Positions 42,881-52,455 of a DNA stretch of 64,000 nt are shown in pieces. The stretch spans positions 16,348 through 80,347 of the forward strand of contig CANJXC010000016.1 of assembly GCA_947478845.1 (NCBI GenBank), in the 5' to 3' direction. A program made the position numbers and the translations under genes. The notes beneath the pieces are model-generated. The model did no database searches. It saw nothing but the letters and a program-made list of their open reading frames with translations, and was not told the origin of the DNA. How positions within the stretch are numbered: the stretch's first letter is position 1; the number at the start of each line of letters is the position of its first letter. Source of the stretch: Spirochaetales bacterium (GTDB taxonomy: Bacteria > Spirochaetota > Spirochaetia > JABEVK01).

Positions 42881-45709
42881 ATGGTTTTCTGGCGACCGCT
42901 CGGTGTTCTTCTGCTTGGACTCTTGGTCCCCTGCCTGCCGGCCTGGGAGACGTTTGGAACTCCACAGGGGTTACCAAGCCCCGTGGTTTCTGCCGTTGCC
43001 CAGGACGACGAAGGATTTCTGTGGTTGGCAACCGGTAATGGATTGGCCCGATGGGACGGTTACAAGACAAAAGTCTGGCAAAAGGATCCCTTTTCTGCGA
43101 ATAGCCTCTCGAGCAACTCGATACGGAGTCTGACCGTTGATGGGGGCCTTCTCTGGCTTGGAACCAACGCTGGTCTCGACAAGTTCGATACGGCCACGGG
43201 GGAGTTTCAGCATTTTCCGTGCGATGCGGTCACTTCGGTACTGCGCGACTCACACCAGCACTTATGGGTCGCTACCCTAGGTGGACTAAACCTTCTGGAG
43301 GAGGCGAGTTCGACTCTCCGCCGATTAGGCAACGACTCCCGTGTCTTTTCGATGGCCGAAGACAGGCGGGGTCATCTGTGGCTGGGAACAGCCTTAGGGT
43401 TGGAACGTTTGTCGGATGATCAGACCAGCGTGCTCCCCTTTGACCTGCTTTTTCCGGGAAAGCCTCTCCCGCAAGGTGAATTGAGGTCGGTTCTGGTAGA
43501 CAATGAAGGCGAAGTTCTCTGGTTGGGTATCTGGGGGCAGGGATTGACCCGCTTTGACCTTCAAACTGGAACAGCCCAACTCACCAAGCTTCCCGATAAC
43601 CAGATCACGCATCTGGACGCCGGCGCCAAACGGGTGCTTTTCGTGGCCACAGACGGGAGTGGTCTGGTCATCTTTGACCGCGTTACCGGTACCTTCCGTG
43701 AAGAAAAGCATGACAAAGCCCGGCATGACAGTCTGGCCCATGACCGGGTTAATGCGGTGATGACCGATCGAACAGGAATTCTTTGGGTGCCCACTGCTAA
43801 GGGTGTCAGCTTCTTGAGTCCAAGCAGGGTTGTACTTCCCGCCACCGAAGTAAGGGGTAAAGTCACCGCGATGTATCGGGATTCTCGTTCGCGGCTTTGG
43901 GTGGGCCTCGCGGGGCGGGGTGCCTCGCTTTTTCACGAGCAAGTTGGCGTTGAACCCTCCCTAAGCAATGATACGGTGCACGCTTTGGCAGAGGATGCGC
44001 AAGGCTCTCTCTGGTGGGCTACCGACAACGGCTTGGTAAGGGTGGATACAGCCAAGGGTACAGTTCAGCGCTGGGGTGTGGCCGAAGGTCTGCCTTCAAA
44101 TAGCCTCACCAGCCTCTTGATCGATGCTGATGGAAGTTTCTGGATTGGAACGACACAACAAGGCCTTCTCCATCGGTCGCCTCCAGGAACTTCTGGGCCG
44201 CAGACCACTTATCTACCAGGAACCTGCATCAACCTCAGTTTTTCTGATCGACGCGGCCGCCTTTGGGTGGGTACCGAAACGGGTTTGGCCCGGGTTCAAG
44301 CTTCCGGAGATCCCCTGATTTGGAGGCATAACTTGGCGGACCGGCGCTCGCTCGGTGGCGACTCGGTGCTGTCGATGTTGGAAGACAGCCAGGGCCAACT
44401 TTGGTTTGCCACCGACGGCGGCCTTTCACGGTATGATGAGACAACCTCCACCTTTACCACCCTAGGGCGAGCCGAAGGCCTCGATAACCTGTGTGTGCTA
44501 GCCCTTCAGGAAGACTTATCGGGCAACCTCTGGGTAGCGACCTCCGATGGACTTTTCCGTTTGTTGCCTTCCTCGACTTTCGTGCGCTTTGATACCACCG
44601 AAGGGCTGCCTAGCGCCGAGTTCGTGGCCGGTGCCTTGCGGCTTGAAGGCCGCCTCGCGTTCGGAGGCGCGAACTTCGTCACGGTGTTCGACCCCGAATC
44701 TCTCAAAAAGTCGCTTCCGCCATCACAGCTTGCGTTTACCAGCTTGACCGTCGTGAATCAGGATCGACCCCTGAAAAATCCCTTGGAACTGGCCTGGAAC
44801 GAAAACTCGGTGACGCTGGGTTTCGCGCTACTGGAGTTTGCGCGACCAGAACATCATCTTTTCCGCTACCAGTTGGAAGGATTTGACAAGGACTGGGTCG
44901 ACGCCGGGACGAGCCATGAAGTCCGGTACACCGGACTTGACCCCGGTAGTTACCAATTCCGCCTGCAGGGGAGCCCAGGCAATGGCGAATGGATTAGCGG
45001 TTGGGGAAATCTCAGCATCAAGGTCGAGGCTGCGCCGTGGCAACAGTGGTACGCGTGGATGCTCTATGTCGTGGCGGCAATAGTCATGATCCTGTTCGCG
45101 GGCCGAATGCTGTACGACCGCCGATGGAAGCAGAAGGTTTTGGAACTCGAGAATGTTCGGTCCCTCCTCTTGGAGGCCAACCAACAACTCGATCAGTTGT
45201 CGCGCTTGGATTCGCTGACGTCCATCCCCAACCGCAGGGCCCTCGATGCCTGGTTGTCCAACGAATGGGCCATCGCACAACGTCAGAAGCACAAAGTAGC
45301 CCTTATTATGCTCGACATCGACTATTTCAAGCGCTACAACGACAATTACGGGCATTTGATGGGGGATGCGTGCCTACGCCGTGTGGCAAAAGTGCTCTCG
45401 GATAGCCTGCACCGTACCACGGACTTCTGTGCACGCTATGGCGGCGAGGAGTTTGTAGTCATGCTCCACGATACCGAGCTTGATGGCGCCGAGGTGGTTG
45501 CCCAGAGGCTGCTCGAGGCCATCGATGTCTTGAGAATTCCCCACGAAAAATCTTCCGTGGCACCCCATATCACTATCAGCCTCGGGGTAGCGTCCCTTCA
45601 GCCCCACCCTGACTCCCTGCCTCAGGCACTGGTTCAACTGGCTGATCAGGCCCTGTACCAAGCCAAAGCAGGTGGCCGGCACCGTGTTGCCTTGGCGGTC
45701 AGCTCTTGA
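42881..45709 (+). CDS. Periplasmic-propeller sensor diguanylate cyclase
   Basis: 942 residues. After a signal anchor (1-20), residues 25-640 hold many two-component-regulator-propeller repeats (e.g. G-F-L-W-L-A-T-G-N-G-L-A-R, G-L-L-W-L-G-T-N-A-G-L), a Y_Y_Y-like Ig domain (about 650-725) and one membrane span (about 730-750). The cytoplasmic GGDEF domain (about 780-940) has Y-G-G-E-E-F at about residue 854 and an inhibitory site R-T-T-D five residues before it, so the enzyme should make c-di-GMP and be feedback-inhibited. Such propellers usually sense carbohydrates. The gene ends overlapping argA by 11 bp, tail to tail. Confidence 0.92.
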   Translation: MVFWRPLGVLLLGLLVPCLPAWETFGTPQGLPSPVVSAVAQDDEGFLWLATGNGLARWDGYKTKVWQKDPFSANSLSSNSIRSLTVDGGLLWLGTNAGLDKFDTATGEFQHFPCDAVTSVLRDSHQHLWVATLGGLNLLEEASSTLRRLGNDSRVFSMAEDRRGHLWLGTALGLERLSDDQTSVLPFDLLFPGKPLPQGELRSVLVDNEGEVLWLGIWGQGLTRFDLQTGTAQLTKLPDNQITHLDAGAKRVLFVATDGSGLVIFDRVTGTFREEKHDKARHDSLAHDRVNAVMTDRTGILWVPTAKGVSFLSPSRVVLPATEVRGKVTAMYRDSRSRLWVGLAGRGASLFHEQVGVEPSLSNDTVHALAEDAQGSLWWATDNGLVRVDTAKGTVQRWGVAEGLPSNSLTSLLIDADGSFWIGTTQQGLLHRSPPGTSGPQTTYLPGTCINLSFSDRRGRLWVGTETGLARVQASGDPLIWRHNLADRRSLGGDSVLSMLEDSQGQLWFATDGGLSRYDETTSTFTTLGRAEGLDNLCVLALQEDLSGNLWVATSDGLFRLLPSSTFVRFDTTEGLPSAEFVAGALRLEGRLAFGGANFVTVFDPESLKKSLPPSQLAFTSLTVVNQDRPLKNPLELAWNENSVTLGFALLEFARPEHHLFRYQLEGFDKDWVDAGTSHEVRYTGLDPGSYQFRLQGSPGNGEWISGWGNLSIKVEAAPWQQWYAWMLYVVAAIVMILFAGRMLYDRRWKQKVLELENVRSLLLEANQQLDQLSRLDSLTSIPNRRALDAWLSNEWAIAQRQKHKVALIMLDIDYFKRYNDNYGHLMGDACLRRVAKVLSDSLHRTTDFCARYGGEEFVVMLHDTELDGAEVVAQRLLEAIDVLRIPHEKSSVAPHITISLGVASLQPHPDSLPQALVQLADQALYQAKAGGRHRVALAVSS

Positions 45710-47060
45710 TGTTTCCCGCTTTCAAGTCGAGTGCAAAAATCCGGCTCTTGCGCGCATGGCTATAGGTTTTCTGCTTCTTCTCGGGTAGCGACTCCAAAAC
45801 CGCTTCGGTAAAACCAAGTTGCTCAAACCAATCAAGAGTGCGCGTCGTCAGTGCAAACACTCGGCCATAGCCGGCTCTCCGCGCCTTGTCGGTAAGAAAC
45901 GAAAGAATTTTTCGCCCCATGCTCAGGTGGGAGTAGGTGGGGTTGGTGGCAATAGCGGCAACTTCACCCTGGCTGGCTTCATTGTCAGTTTTTCCTGGAA
46001 ACGCGTGCAAGGCTCCACAAGCGTGCACCACCCCATCGATTTCATACACCACAAAATCTGCGAGCAGACCGAGCAAATCGTCTTGCGATCGCTGCAAGAG
46101 GATTCCTTCTTCCATCAGGGGTTGCATCAGGCGAAGCACTTCCGGAATGTCGGTGGCACGCATGGGACGAATAGACTCAAACTCGCTGCCATACACCATG
46201 GTTCCTACGCCTAAGTTGCTGAAAATCTCACGCAAAATGGCACCCTCTAGCCGACCGTCGACTACGTGAGCCCGCTCGGTACCCTTGCGGCAGGCGGCGA
46301 GCGCCAGCTCAAGGTACTTCAAATCGTCATCGGTGTTCCCAGCGTTGAGTTTGAGCACCTGTTCAGCTTCCTCCAAACTCAGCCGAGCCACCCTTCCGTC
46401 TGAGTTTTTCACCAGCCCGTCGGGAAGCCGGAACCTGGAGTCCATAAAGCCATCGCTTGAATTGACGAAGAAAAGTTTTTCAGCTTGGAGCGCCTCGGCA
46501 ACGGCAAGAGCAATCTCGTCGCTCGAGAGGTTGTAGGGCTTGCCCGCCGCGTTCCAACCTATGCATGGAAAAATCGGAATCATCCCCTGGTCGAGCACTT
46601 TCTGCAGCGGTTCCACCAGAATCTTTTCCACTTTGCCCGTGTGTTCGAAATCTTGCCCGTCCAAGACCCCCAAACCTCTGGCTCGGATGAAGTTGCCAAT
46701 CACAGCGTTAGCCTGAAAAGCGGTGAGGAGCGTCATAAGACGGTTGGCGACATCAAAGGCGGCCATACGAATAAACGGAATCGCTTCCGCCGAGGCCACC
46801 CGCAGTCCCTCGTGGTAAACTGTGGTGATGTCGTATTCCTTGAGTACCGCATCGATCCACTGCTTGGCGCCGGGAACGAGAATGATCTCAATACCGGTTG
46901 CCCGCAACATAGCCAGGTCTTTCATGAACTGCGGAAAGTGCGGTTCTTGAAGAATTGGTTCGTCGATCTTGAGTACGATGGTTTTTCCGTCGAAGCGGCT
47001 CTGATAGTAAAAAACTTCCCGGATCAGATCGACTTGTTCGCGGTGCTTGATTTCATCCAT
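45699..47060 (-). CDS. argA: Amino-acid N-acetyltransferase (N-acetylglutamate synthase, ArgA type)
   Basis: 453 residues, first step of arginine synthesis (glutamate + acetyl-CoA to N-acetylglutamate). The N-terminal two-thirds is an amino-acid-kinase-like domain that usually binds arginine for feedback (K-T-I-V-L-K-I-D-E, R-G-L-G-V-L-D-G-Q-D, N-L-S-S-D-E-I-A). The C-terminal GNAT domain carries A-A-I-A-T-N-P-T-Y and M-G-R-K-I-L-S-F-L. Start ATG 47060 is used; an upstream ATG would add 18 poorly supported residues. It is preceded by a small secreted unknown 84 bp away. Confidence 0.9.
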   Translation of the reverse strand: MDEIKHREQVDLIREVFYYQSRFDGKTIVLKIDEPILQEPHFPQFMKDLAMLRATGIEIILVPGAKQWIDAVLKEYDITTVYHEGLRVASAEAIPFIRMAAFDVANRLMTLLTAFQANAVIGNFIRARGLGVLDGQDFEHTGKVEKILVEPLQKVLDQGMIPIFPCIGWNAAGKPYNLSSDEIALAVAEALQAEKLFFVNSSDGFMDSRFRLPDGLVKNSDGRVARLSLEEAEQVLKLNAGNTDDDLKYLELALAACRKGTERAHVVDGRLEGAILREIFSNLGVGTMVYGSEFESIRPMRATDIPEVLRLMQPLMEEGILLQRSQDDLLGLLADFVVYEIDGVVHACGALHAFPGKTDNEASQGEVAAIATNPTYSHLSMGRKILSFLTDKARRAGYGRVFALTTRTLDWFEQLGFTEAVLESLPEKKQKTYSHARKSRIFALDLKAGNIKS

Positions 47061-47144
47061 GAGGTTATTGTAGCCGGACCGAGGGGCTTGGAAAATAGGG
47101 CTGCCAAACCACACGTTCCAAGCCCGGCGACCAGGAGAGTGTTT

Positions 47145-47621
47145 TCAGCGCCGTGGCAACTCGAAGGCGGCACTGTAGCTCACCAACCGGATGACATGGT
47201 CGACTTCGCTGCGCGAAAAACACGTGGCCAAAGTAGGATCAAAGTAAAGTCCGCCCCATTCCATGGCATAGCGCTGACCTCCAGCACCCATGCGCACCAG
47301 AGCCAATCGGGGTTCAACCCCGAGCTCTCGCTTTGCGACGGCCATCAGGAGCAGCACTAGATCAAGGGAAGCACCCCGACCCTGCTTCAGGGTGACCGCT
47401 GGCGATTGAGCCGCCACGAATAAAGGATGCGGGGCTGTCAGAACTATGCGTTGATGTACCTCGTTGTTGAGCTCTACGAGCCGAGAACTCGGGTCAAACA
47501 CCTGTGGATGCTCGGGAAAGGCCGTCACCGCGCTTCCCGAAAAAATGACAAACAGAACACCTGCCAGAACAGCCGCAAGCAAGGGAAATTTTCGAACACT
47601 CGATACCAGCCTAGGAACCAT
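47145..47621 (-). CDS. Exported protein with a degenerate transglutaminase-like core
   Basis: 158 residues with an N-terminal signal or membrane anchor (about 10-34). The segment G-R-G-A-S-L-D-L-V-L-L-L-M-A-V, then R-Y-A-M-E-W-G-G-L-Y-F-D-P-T, follows the transglutaminase-like layout in which Cys, His and Asp occur in that order. Here Cys is Ser or Ala and His is Tyr, leaving only the Asp. If the match is right the protein is non-catalytic; it may equally be an unrelated unknown. It is followed by argA and preceded by the Mla operon's lipoprotein, with a 91-bp gap that could hold its own promoter. Confidence 0.55.
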   Translation of the reverse strand: MVPRLVSSVRKFPLLAAVLAGVLFVIFSGSAVTAFPEHPQVFDPSSRLVELNNEVHQRIVLTAPHPLFVAAQSPAVTLKQGRGASLDLVLLLMAVAKRELGVEPRLALVRMGAGGQRYAMEWGGLYFDPTLATCFSRSEVDHVIRLVSYSAAFELPRR

Positions 47622-47712
47622 GAGGTTTCTCCTTGCTGTGAGTATCGCCGATTCAATTGCATTGATGATGCATCTGTATACTACATTTGTCTACATGACA
47701 GGCGTCTACATG

Positions 47713-48663
47713 CTAGAGTTTGTTCAGCAGATCCTGAAAGCGTTTCAGACGCGCTGTGTCGCCCACCGTGGCACTGATTTCTACCAGTAACTTCAGCGCT
47801 TTTCCCACCGCAGGGACCAGTCCGCCAGCCAACGCGGTTCGATAACTCCGCTCAGCCTCGGCCAAGGCCAAGGATTTTTCTTCGGCTGTGCCCCGCGAAT
47901 GTATGGTAGCCATGGCAAGCAGGTCGGCAGCGATGCCGTCGGTGTTTTCACTTCGCTTGTCTAGGGTAAGAGCCTTTGTCAGTCGTAGCAAGGCGTCGGC
48001 CGTCTGGCCACTCTTGCTCTGCAGGCTGGCGGCCAAAAATAGGTTTGAGGCCTGTTCCTGCCAAGCGCCGGCTTTCTCGTTGAGCGCAGCGGCCTCGTCG
48101 AGCAGAGTGAGAGCTTCGCTCATTTTTTCCTGAGCCCTGAGAGCCTGAGCCTTGGCCTGCAGAATCACCGCCACCACAGCTCCATCAAGGGATGCCCGTC
48201 CCACGAGGGCCCGGTCGAAGAAGGCCACAGCTTCGGTAAGTTTACCGGTAGCTTGGGCATAGCGACCTTGATTGGCAAGGGCGCGCGCCGTGAGCTTCGC
48301 GTCGGCGACCAACGCCGCCAAAGCAGCCTCCTGATCCCAGTAGGCCCCAGCCGCGTCTAATTTGTTTGCCGATAGATACAGAAACCCCAAGGAGTCGAGC
48401 ACCGTACATTGGCCTGCCAAATCGTCTACCGCCTCATACGACAAGAGCGCCAAACGGTAGAAGTTCTCGGCCTGGCTCAACTGCCTTTTGCGAAGCGCCT
48501 CATCGGCGCTTTTCAGCGAATCGGAGGCCTGGGTTCGAGTTACCATCACCTCGGCCACCACAGCGGCCTTGGACGCGGGAAGCGAAGAACAAGAGCCGAG
48601 CAACAGGATCCCGGCGAGGGCGCTAGACTGCGCAAGAACCCGATACGTTAAGTGGGCCATCAA
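47713..48663 (-). CDS. TPR-repeat lipoprotein of the Mla operon
   Basis: 316 residues. The leader ends in L-L-L-G-S-C (lipidated Cys25). The rest is tetratricopeptide-like helices, e.g. A-E-N-F-Y-R-L-A-L-L-S-Y-E-A and A-L-T-L-L-D-E-A-A-A-L-N-E-K, repeated across residues 45-300. Anchored in a membrane, it likely scaffolds protein contacts. It overlaps the mlaD gene by 4 nt and is last in the four-gene operon. It occupies the position where other Mla systems place the shuttle or outer-membrane partner, so it may fill part of that role. Confidence 0.85.
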   Translation of the reverse strand: MMAHLTYRVLAQSSALAGILLLGSCSSLPASKAAVVAEVMVTRTQASDSLKSADEALRKRQLSQAENFYRLALLSYEAVDDLAGQCTVLDSLGFLYLSANKLDAAGAYWDQEAALAALVADAKLTARALANQGRYAQATGKLTEAVAFFDRALVGRASLDGAVVAVILQAKAQALRAQEKMSEALTLLDEAAALNEKAGAWQEQASNLFLAASLQSKSGQTADALLRLTKALTLDKRSENTDGIAADLLAMATIHSRGTAEEKSLALAEAERSYRTALAGGLVPAVGKALKLLVEISATVGDTARLKRFQDLLNKL

Positions 48664-49778
48664 AAGTCTCCTTGCCGGACGCTTTGGTAGGCCGCTTGGG
48701 GTTCTGGCTTCGAGGTGACCCCGCCGCTAAGCAGGGGGTTATTGCGCAAGCCCTCGAGAACATCCTGAGCTTTGGCCATGGTTTGCCTTGTTTCCAGCAA
48801 GAGCCCGGAGATCTTTGGCACCTCGTCCGCCACCCCCGAGGTGGTCCGCTTCAGGTCGTCGGTCATAATCTGCACGTCGTCGAGCACCTTGTTCAGTCTG
48901 GCCCACAGCTGATTTTTGTCGTCTAGCAGGGTAGCGATGCTGCCCTTGGGATCAATGAGTTTGACGGCAAGGCCCGTGGGGTCACGAAGCAGGCTTGTTG
49001 TCCCCTCGATGTCCTTCGTTATGGTGTTTACCGAAGCCAGCAAGGTATTGATCTGTTCCAGCGATTTTGGGAGTTCGGTGCCTGCCGATTTCAGCGCTTT
49101 TGTACCCTCGGTATCGACACCAGCCATCACGTGGTTCAAGCTGCCCAAAGTAACCTGCGACATGTCGAGGGCGTTCTGAAGGGCACCCAGATTGGCACCC
49201 AGGGAGCCCGTAGGTCCATGAACATTGACGCCGTTCCATGTATCGAGGAGCACCTTCAAGTTGTCGTTGCTGGTGTCGAGGATGTCGTTCACCTTGCCTA
49301 TCAAAGTGGTAACGGTGTCGTCCCGCGGTGGCATGTCGACGAAACCCGAGGTCATCAACATTTTGCCCGCCGGATAGTCGGTCGAAAGGATGTCTGAGCC
49401 TTCTTTGAGGCGTTCGTTGGATAGGCCACGGTAGAGAACCAGGCTCGAACCTAGTCCAATCGGCGAAGTGACCACATCCAGAAGCGTGTTCACGGTAATT
49501 CGTTTTTGGTAACCTTCGTAAATGTAAATGTCGACGTCGACGGCGTTTTTGTCGTTGAGAACCACCTTGGCAATTCGTCCGACCTCGAAGCCCTTCATCG
49601 AAATGGCCGTGCCAACCGAAACGTTGTTGGCCGTCAAGAAATGGGATTTGTAGGCGTAGGTACGCTGGAACCACCGCTGGTTCACACCGAGCATGAAGAT
49701 GAGCACAAACACGCAAAGCAAGGCCACAAACACAAAGGCCCCTACGATCTTGTCCGCGTGTCGGATTCTGAACTTCAT
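48660..49778 (-). CDS. mlaD: MCE-domain lipid-binding protein (MlaD-like)
   Basis: 372 residues. One N-terminal membrane span (about 12-32) anchors it; the MCE domain follows at about 38-120 (A-N-N-V-S-V-G-T-A-I-S-M-K-G-F-E-V-G, then L-D-V-V-T-S-P-I-G-L-G). The long helical C-terminus (about 150-350) can form a hexameric barrel extending into the periplasm. MlaD homologues make the hydrophobic conduit for phospholipids in Mla transporters. E. coli MlaD has only 183 residues, so the helical extension is a difference. Overlaps by 4 nt with neighbours on both sides. Confidence 0.9.
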   Translation of the reverse strand: MKFRIRHADKIVGAFVFVALLCVFVLIFMLGVNQRWFQRTYAYKSHFLTANNVSVGTAISMKGFEVGRIAKVVLNDKNAVDVDIYIYEGYQKRITVNTLLDVVTSPIGLGSSLVLYRGLSNERLKEGSDILSTDYPAGKMLMTSGFVDMPPRDDTVTTLIGKVNDILDTSNDNLKVLLDTWNGVNVHGPTGSLGANLGALQNALDMSQVTLGSLNHVMAGVDTEGTKALKSAGTELPKSLEQINTLLASVNTITKDIEGTTSLLRDPTGLAVKLIDPKGSIATLLDDKNQLWARLNKVLDDVQIMTDDLKRTTSGVADEVPKISGLLLETRQTMAKAQDVLEGLRNNPLLSGGVTSKPEPQAAYQSVRQGDF

Positions 49779-50554
49779 TCTCTGCCTCCTGAGGCAACCA
49801 TACCGCGAGCTGCGAGCAAGCTGCGGTGGCTTTCTTTGATTTCGTCAAGGAAGTCGGGCCATTGAGCCACCCCTTCGGAGGTTGTGCCCACGAACTCCAC
49901 CCGGCCGAAATTGAAAAGACACAGGTTGTCGGCGACCTGCAACGCGAAGTCTAACGCACTTGTGACTAAGAGCAAGGTTCGTCCTTTTTTCTTGAGGTTC
50001 AAAATAGCCGAAACAACCTTGTGGGCGGTGGCACTGTCGAGTTCGGAAAGCGGCGAGTCCAAAAAATAGATGGGTGGGTCGAGGGCAATGGCTCGGGCAA
50101 CACCAAGAGCGATTTGTTCCCCAATCGACTGTTCCCCCGGGCGGGTCGTCAGGGCCTCATGGTAGCCCACCTGGTCGAGGGCAAACTGGATACGCCGCTC
50201 TACTTCAGCATGCTCCATTTTTGGAAAGTTCCAGTTGAGCGGCAGGGCGAGGTTTTGCCTGAGCGTCAAGTTCTGCCAAAGTGCAGAGTTCTGGAAAACA
50301 AAAGCCGTCGCGAGCCTGAACGCCGACAGTTCGCGCGAGTTCATGGTAGCGAGGTCTTTACCACGGTAGCGGACTTCACCTTGCGTTGGGGAAATCAGCC
50401 CGGCCAGCAGTTTAAGAAGGGTCGATTTGCCGGAGCCAGAGGGTCCTAGAAAAACAGTCGTCTCTCCCTCTGCTATTTTTAGCGTGGTTGGGTGGAGAAG
50501 CACCGAACCTGGGCTTCCTGCACCCGCGTCTTCAAGTTCAAAAAGTGGGATCAT
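49775..50554 (-). CDS. mlaF: Mla-type ABC ATPase with degenerate catalytic motifs
   Basis: 259 residues. Walker A is normal (G-P-S-G-S-G-K-S-T, residues 37-45) and the Q-loop Gln88 is present. The signature is Q-S-I-G-E (142-146) instead of L-S-G-G-Q. Walker B reads Y-F-L-D166-S167 where the catalytic Glu should follow the Asp, and the H-loop His is Ser199 (L-L-V-T-S-A-L-D-F-A). The fold and D-loop (S-E-L-D) remain. These changes should greatly reduce ATP hydrolysis if no other ATPase supplies it. The reading frame is intact and overlaps both neighbours, so it is not decaying. Confidence 0.88.
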   Translation of the reverse strand: MIPLFELEDAGAGSPGSVLLHPTTLKIAEGETTVFLGPSGSGKSTLLKLLAGLISPTQGEVRYRGKDLATMNSRELSAFRLATAFVFQNSALWQNLTLRQNLALPLNWNFPKMEHAEVERRIQFALDQVGYHEALTTRPGEQSIGEQIALGVARAIALDPPIYFLDSPLSELDSATAHKVVSAILNLKKKGRTLLLVTSALDFALQVADNLCLFNFGRVEFVGTTSEGVAQWPDFLDEIKESHRSLLAARGMVASGGRE

Positions 50555-51357
50555 TTGAGGTACGACAACACTGTAATGATGGCGTCGCTGACGATAACCC
50601 AGACGACGCTTGCGCCTACCGCGCGTATACCTGCCGTGGGGATCTCGGTTGTGGATCGGTTAACCGAAAACCCCTGAAAAGTCGAAATCACGGCCACGAT
50701 GGCCCCGAACACAAAGGCCTTGATGAGGCTGATCAGAAGATCCTGGGCCTTGAGCGCTCCTAGCAGGCCCTCAATGTAGTCACTAAACGATAAGGGCGTC
50801 ACCAGACTGGCCGGTAGCCAAGAACCAAGCAGGCCAAAGAGACTGAAGTAGATCGAAAGCACAAAGGTTGCCACCACAACCCCAATAACCCGGGGCACCA
50901 CTAGGTAGGTGATCGGATTCACCCCGAAGGCAATGTAGGCCTGGACCTCGTTGCTGATCACCATTGTGGCCAGTTCTGTGGCGATAGCGGTTCCCGAGCG
51001 GGAAATTATGACAAAGGCCGTGAGCACCGGACCGAGCTCACGGGTTATCACCACCACCAAAATGGAATACATCAGCTGATTTTGGCCGAAAGAGCGAAGC
51101 AGGGTAGAACCCTGAACGATGATAATGGCTCCCAGCGCCAGCGCCAGAATGCTGATGATCATCAGGGCCTCGACGCCCGTGAACAAGAGTTGCATCACGA
51201 GAACCCGAAAGCTGTCGGCCCGTTTGCGGAAGAAATCAGGAAATCCTACCAGCACCTGCCAGAAGTAACCGGCCCCGTAAAAGACGCCGTCAACAATCTC
51301 CACCACTGTTCGACCTAGCCGGGTGAACAGGTCGGGTCCTTTTGGGCTAGAGGCCAA
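50551..51357 (-). CDS. mlaE: Mla-type ABC permease
   Basis: 268 residues, an inner-membrane permease with about five or six spans and the MlaE family centre: V-V-V-I-T-R-E-L-G-P-V-L-T-A-F-V-I-I-S-R-S-G, followed by A-T-E-L-A-T-M-V-I-S-N-E. It forms the dimeric core that, with MlaF and MlaD, moves phospholipids between inner and outer membranes to maintain outer-leaflet asymmetry. It is first in the four-gene operon (mlaE-mlaF-mlaD-TPR lipoprotein), consistent with a diderm cell. Confidence 0.92.
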   Translation of the reverse strand: MASSPKGPDLFTRLGRTVVEIVDGVFYGAGYFWQVLVGFPDFFRKRADSFRVLVMQLLFTGVEALMIISILALALGAIIIVQGSTLLRSFGQNQLMYSILVVVITRELGPVLTAFVIISRSGTAIATELATMVISNEVQAYIAFGVNPITYLVVPRVIGVVVATFVLSIYFSLFGLLGSWLPASLVTPLSFSDYIEGLLGALKAQDLLISLIKAFVFGAIVAVISTFQGFSVNRSTTEIPTAGIRAVGASVVWVIVSDAIITVLSYLK

Positions 51358-51468
51358 AATGCAGATCTCCCCTGTTAAAAGAAGTCGATGTGATGAAGAG
51401 GACCCTGTAAGAGATCATTACGTCATTGTCACCTGAAAAACACGGCTGTGGCAACACCTCCCTGAAGA

Positions 51469-52455
51469 TTAAAGTGGCTCCCACCCGTCCTTAGTGCTTG
51501 CTCGATAGATAGCATCGATCACCTTTTGTGTATTCCAGGAACTCTCCAGAGACACGATTTCGACCGGTTCACCCTTCACAGCCTTCGAGAAAGCTTCCAC
51601 TTGACGTCTGTACTGGTGGCTGGTCGGGAAGCGATGCATTTCCGAACGGGAATGATCTGCATTGGTAAACTCCAGAAGCTCTTCACCCCACCCATTGCCA
51701 TTGAAGGGTGACTTCACCTCGATGGTTCCCTCGGTCCCATGAAACACCATGAGTTGTCGGGCCGCCAACTGCGTCGAGATGTAGAAGCTGAGCTCAAAAT
51801 CGCCGAAGTCAGCACGGACGCTAGAGTAGATGTCGGTACCGAACGTAGGGTCCCACTGTGTGTTAGCTTGTACTCGTTTGGGTTCTTTGCCGGTGGCAAA
51901 ACGCGTAGTGGTGGTAGGATAAACCCCGATGTCGGGAAGTCCTCCACCGCCTAGGCTTTTGATGTTGCGCATGTTGTGCGGATCATGGTTTTTGTAGGTG
52001 AACACTCCCTGAACATGGCGTAGACTACCAATCGCTCCCGCGGCAAGCAGTTCCCTCACTTTGAGCCATACCGGGGAGTAAGTGACCATGTAAGCTTCGC
52101 TGATAATCACATGGTGCTTGGCGGCAGCCTCGCGGATAAGTGCGATTTCCGAGGCTTTGAGCAACATAGGTTTTTCGCACAACACATGTTTGCCGGCCTG
52201 TGCGGCCTTTAGCGTCCATTCTACATGCTGAGACGTGGGCAGCGGAATGTACACGGCGTCGATCTCCGGGCTGGCTAGAAGTTCTTCGTAGCTCCCAAAG
52301 GCATGCGGCAGACCAAAGCGATCGGCCATAGCCTTAGCCTTGGCGAGGTCGCGGCTGGCTACCGCCGTAACATGGCAGTTTTCCGCTGCCTGAAGAGCAG
52401 GAACGACGTGATCACGGCCGATTTTCGCCGTCGACAGAATTCCATAACGTACCAT
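51469..52455 (-). CDS. Gfo/Idh/MocA-family oxidoreductase
   Basis: 328 residues, NAD(P)-dependent. The Rossmann start is [14 protein letters not shown]; the family motif C-E-K-P-M-L-L-K-A follows at about residue 93, and the catalytic-region Y-P-T-T-T-T is present. Members oxidise or reduce sugars, inositols or their phosphates. ATG 52455 follows GAAGGA. It is divergent from an aldo/keto reductase across 177 bp, suggesting co-regulation in a small sugar-modifying locus independent of the large LacI operon. Confidence 0.9.
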   Translation of the reverse strand: MVRYGILSTAKIGRDHVVPALQAAENCHVTAVASRDLAKAKAMADRFGLPHAFGSYEELLASPEIDAVYIPLPTSQHVEWTLKAAQAGKHVLCEKPMLLKASEIALIREAAAKHHVIISEAYMVTYSPVWLKVRELLAAGAIGSLRHVQGVFTYKNHDPHNMRNIKSLGGGGLPDIGVYPTTTTRFATGKEPKRVQANTQWDPTFGTDIYSSVRADFGDFELSFYISTQLAARQLMVFHGTEGTIEVKSPFNGNGWGEELLEFTNADHSRSEMHRFPTSHQYRRQVEAFSKAVKGEPVEIVSLESSWNTQKVIDAIYRASTKDGWEPL

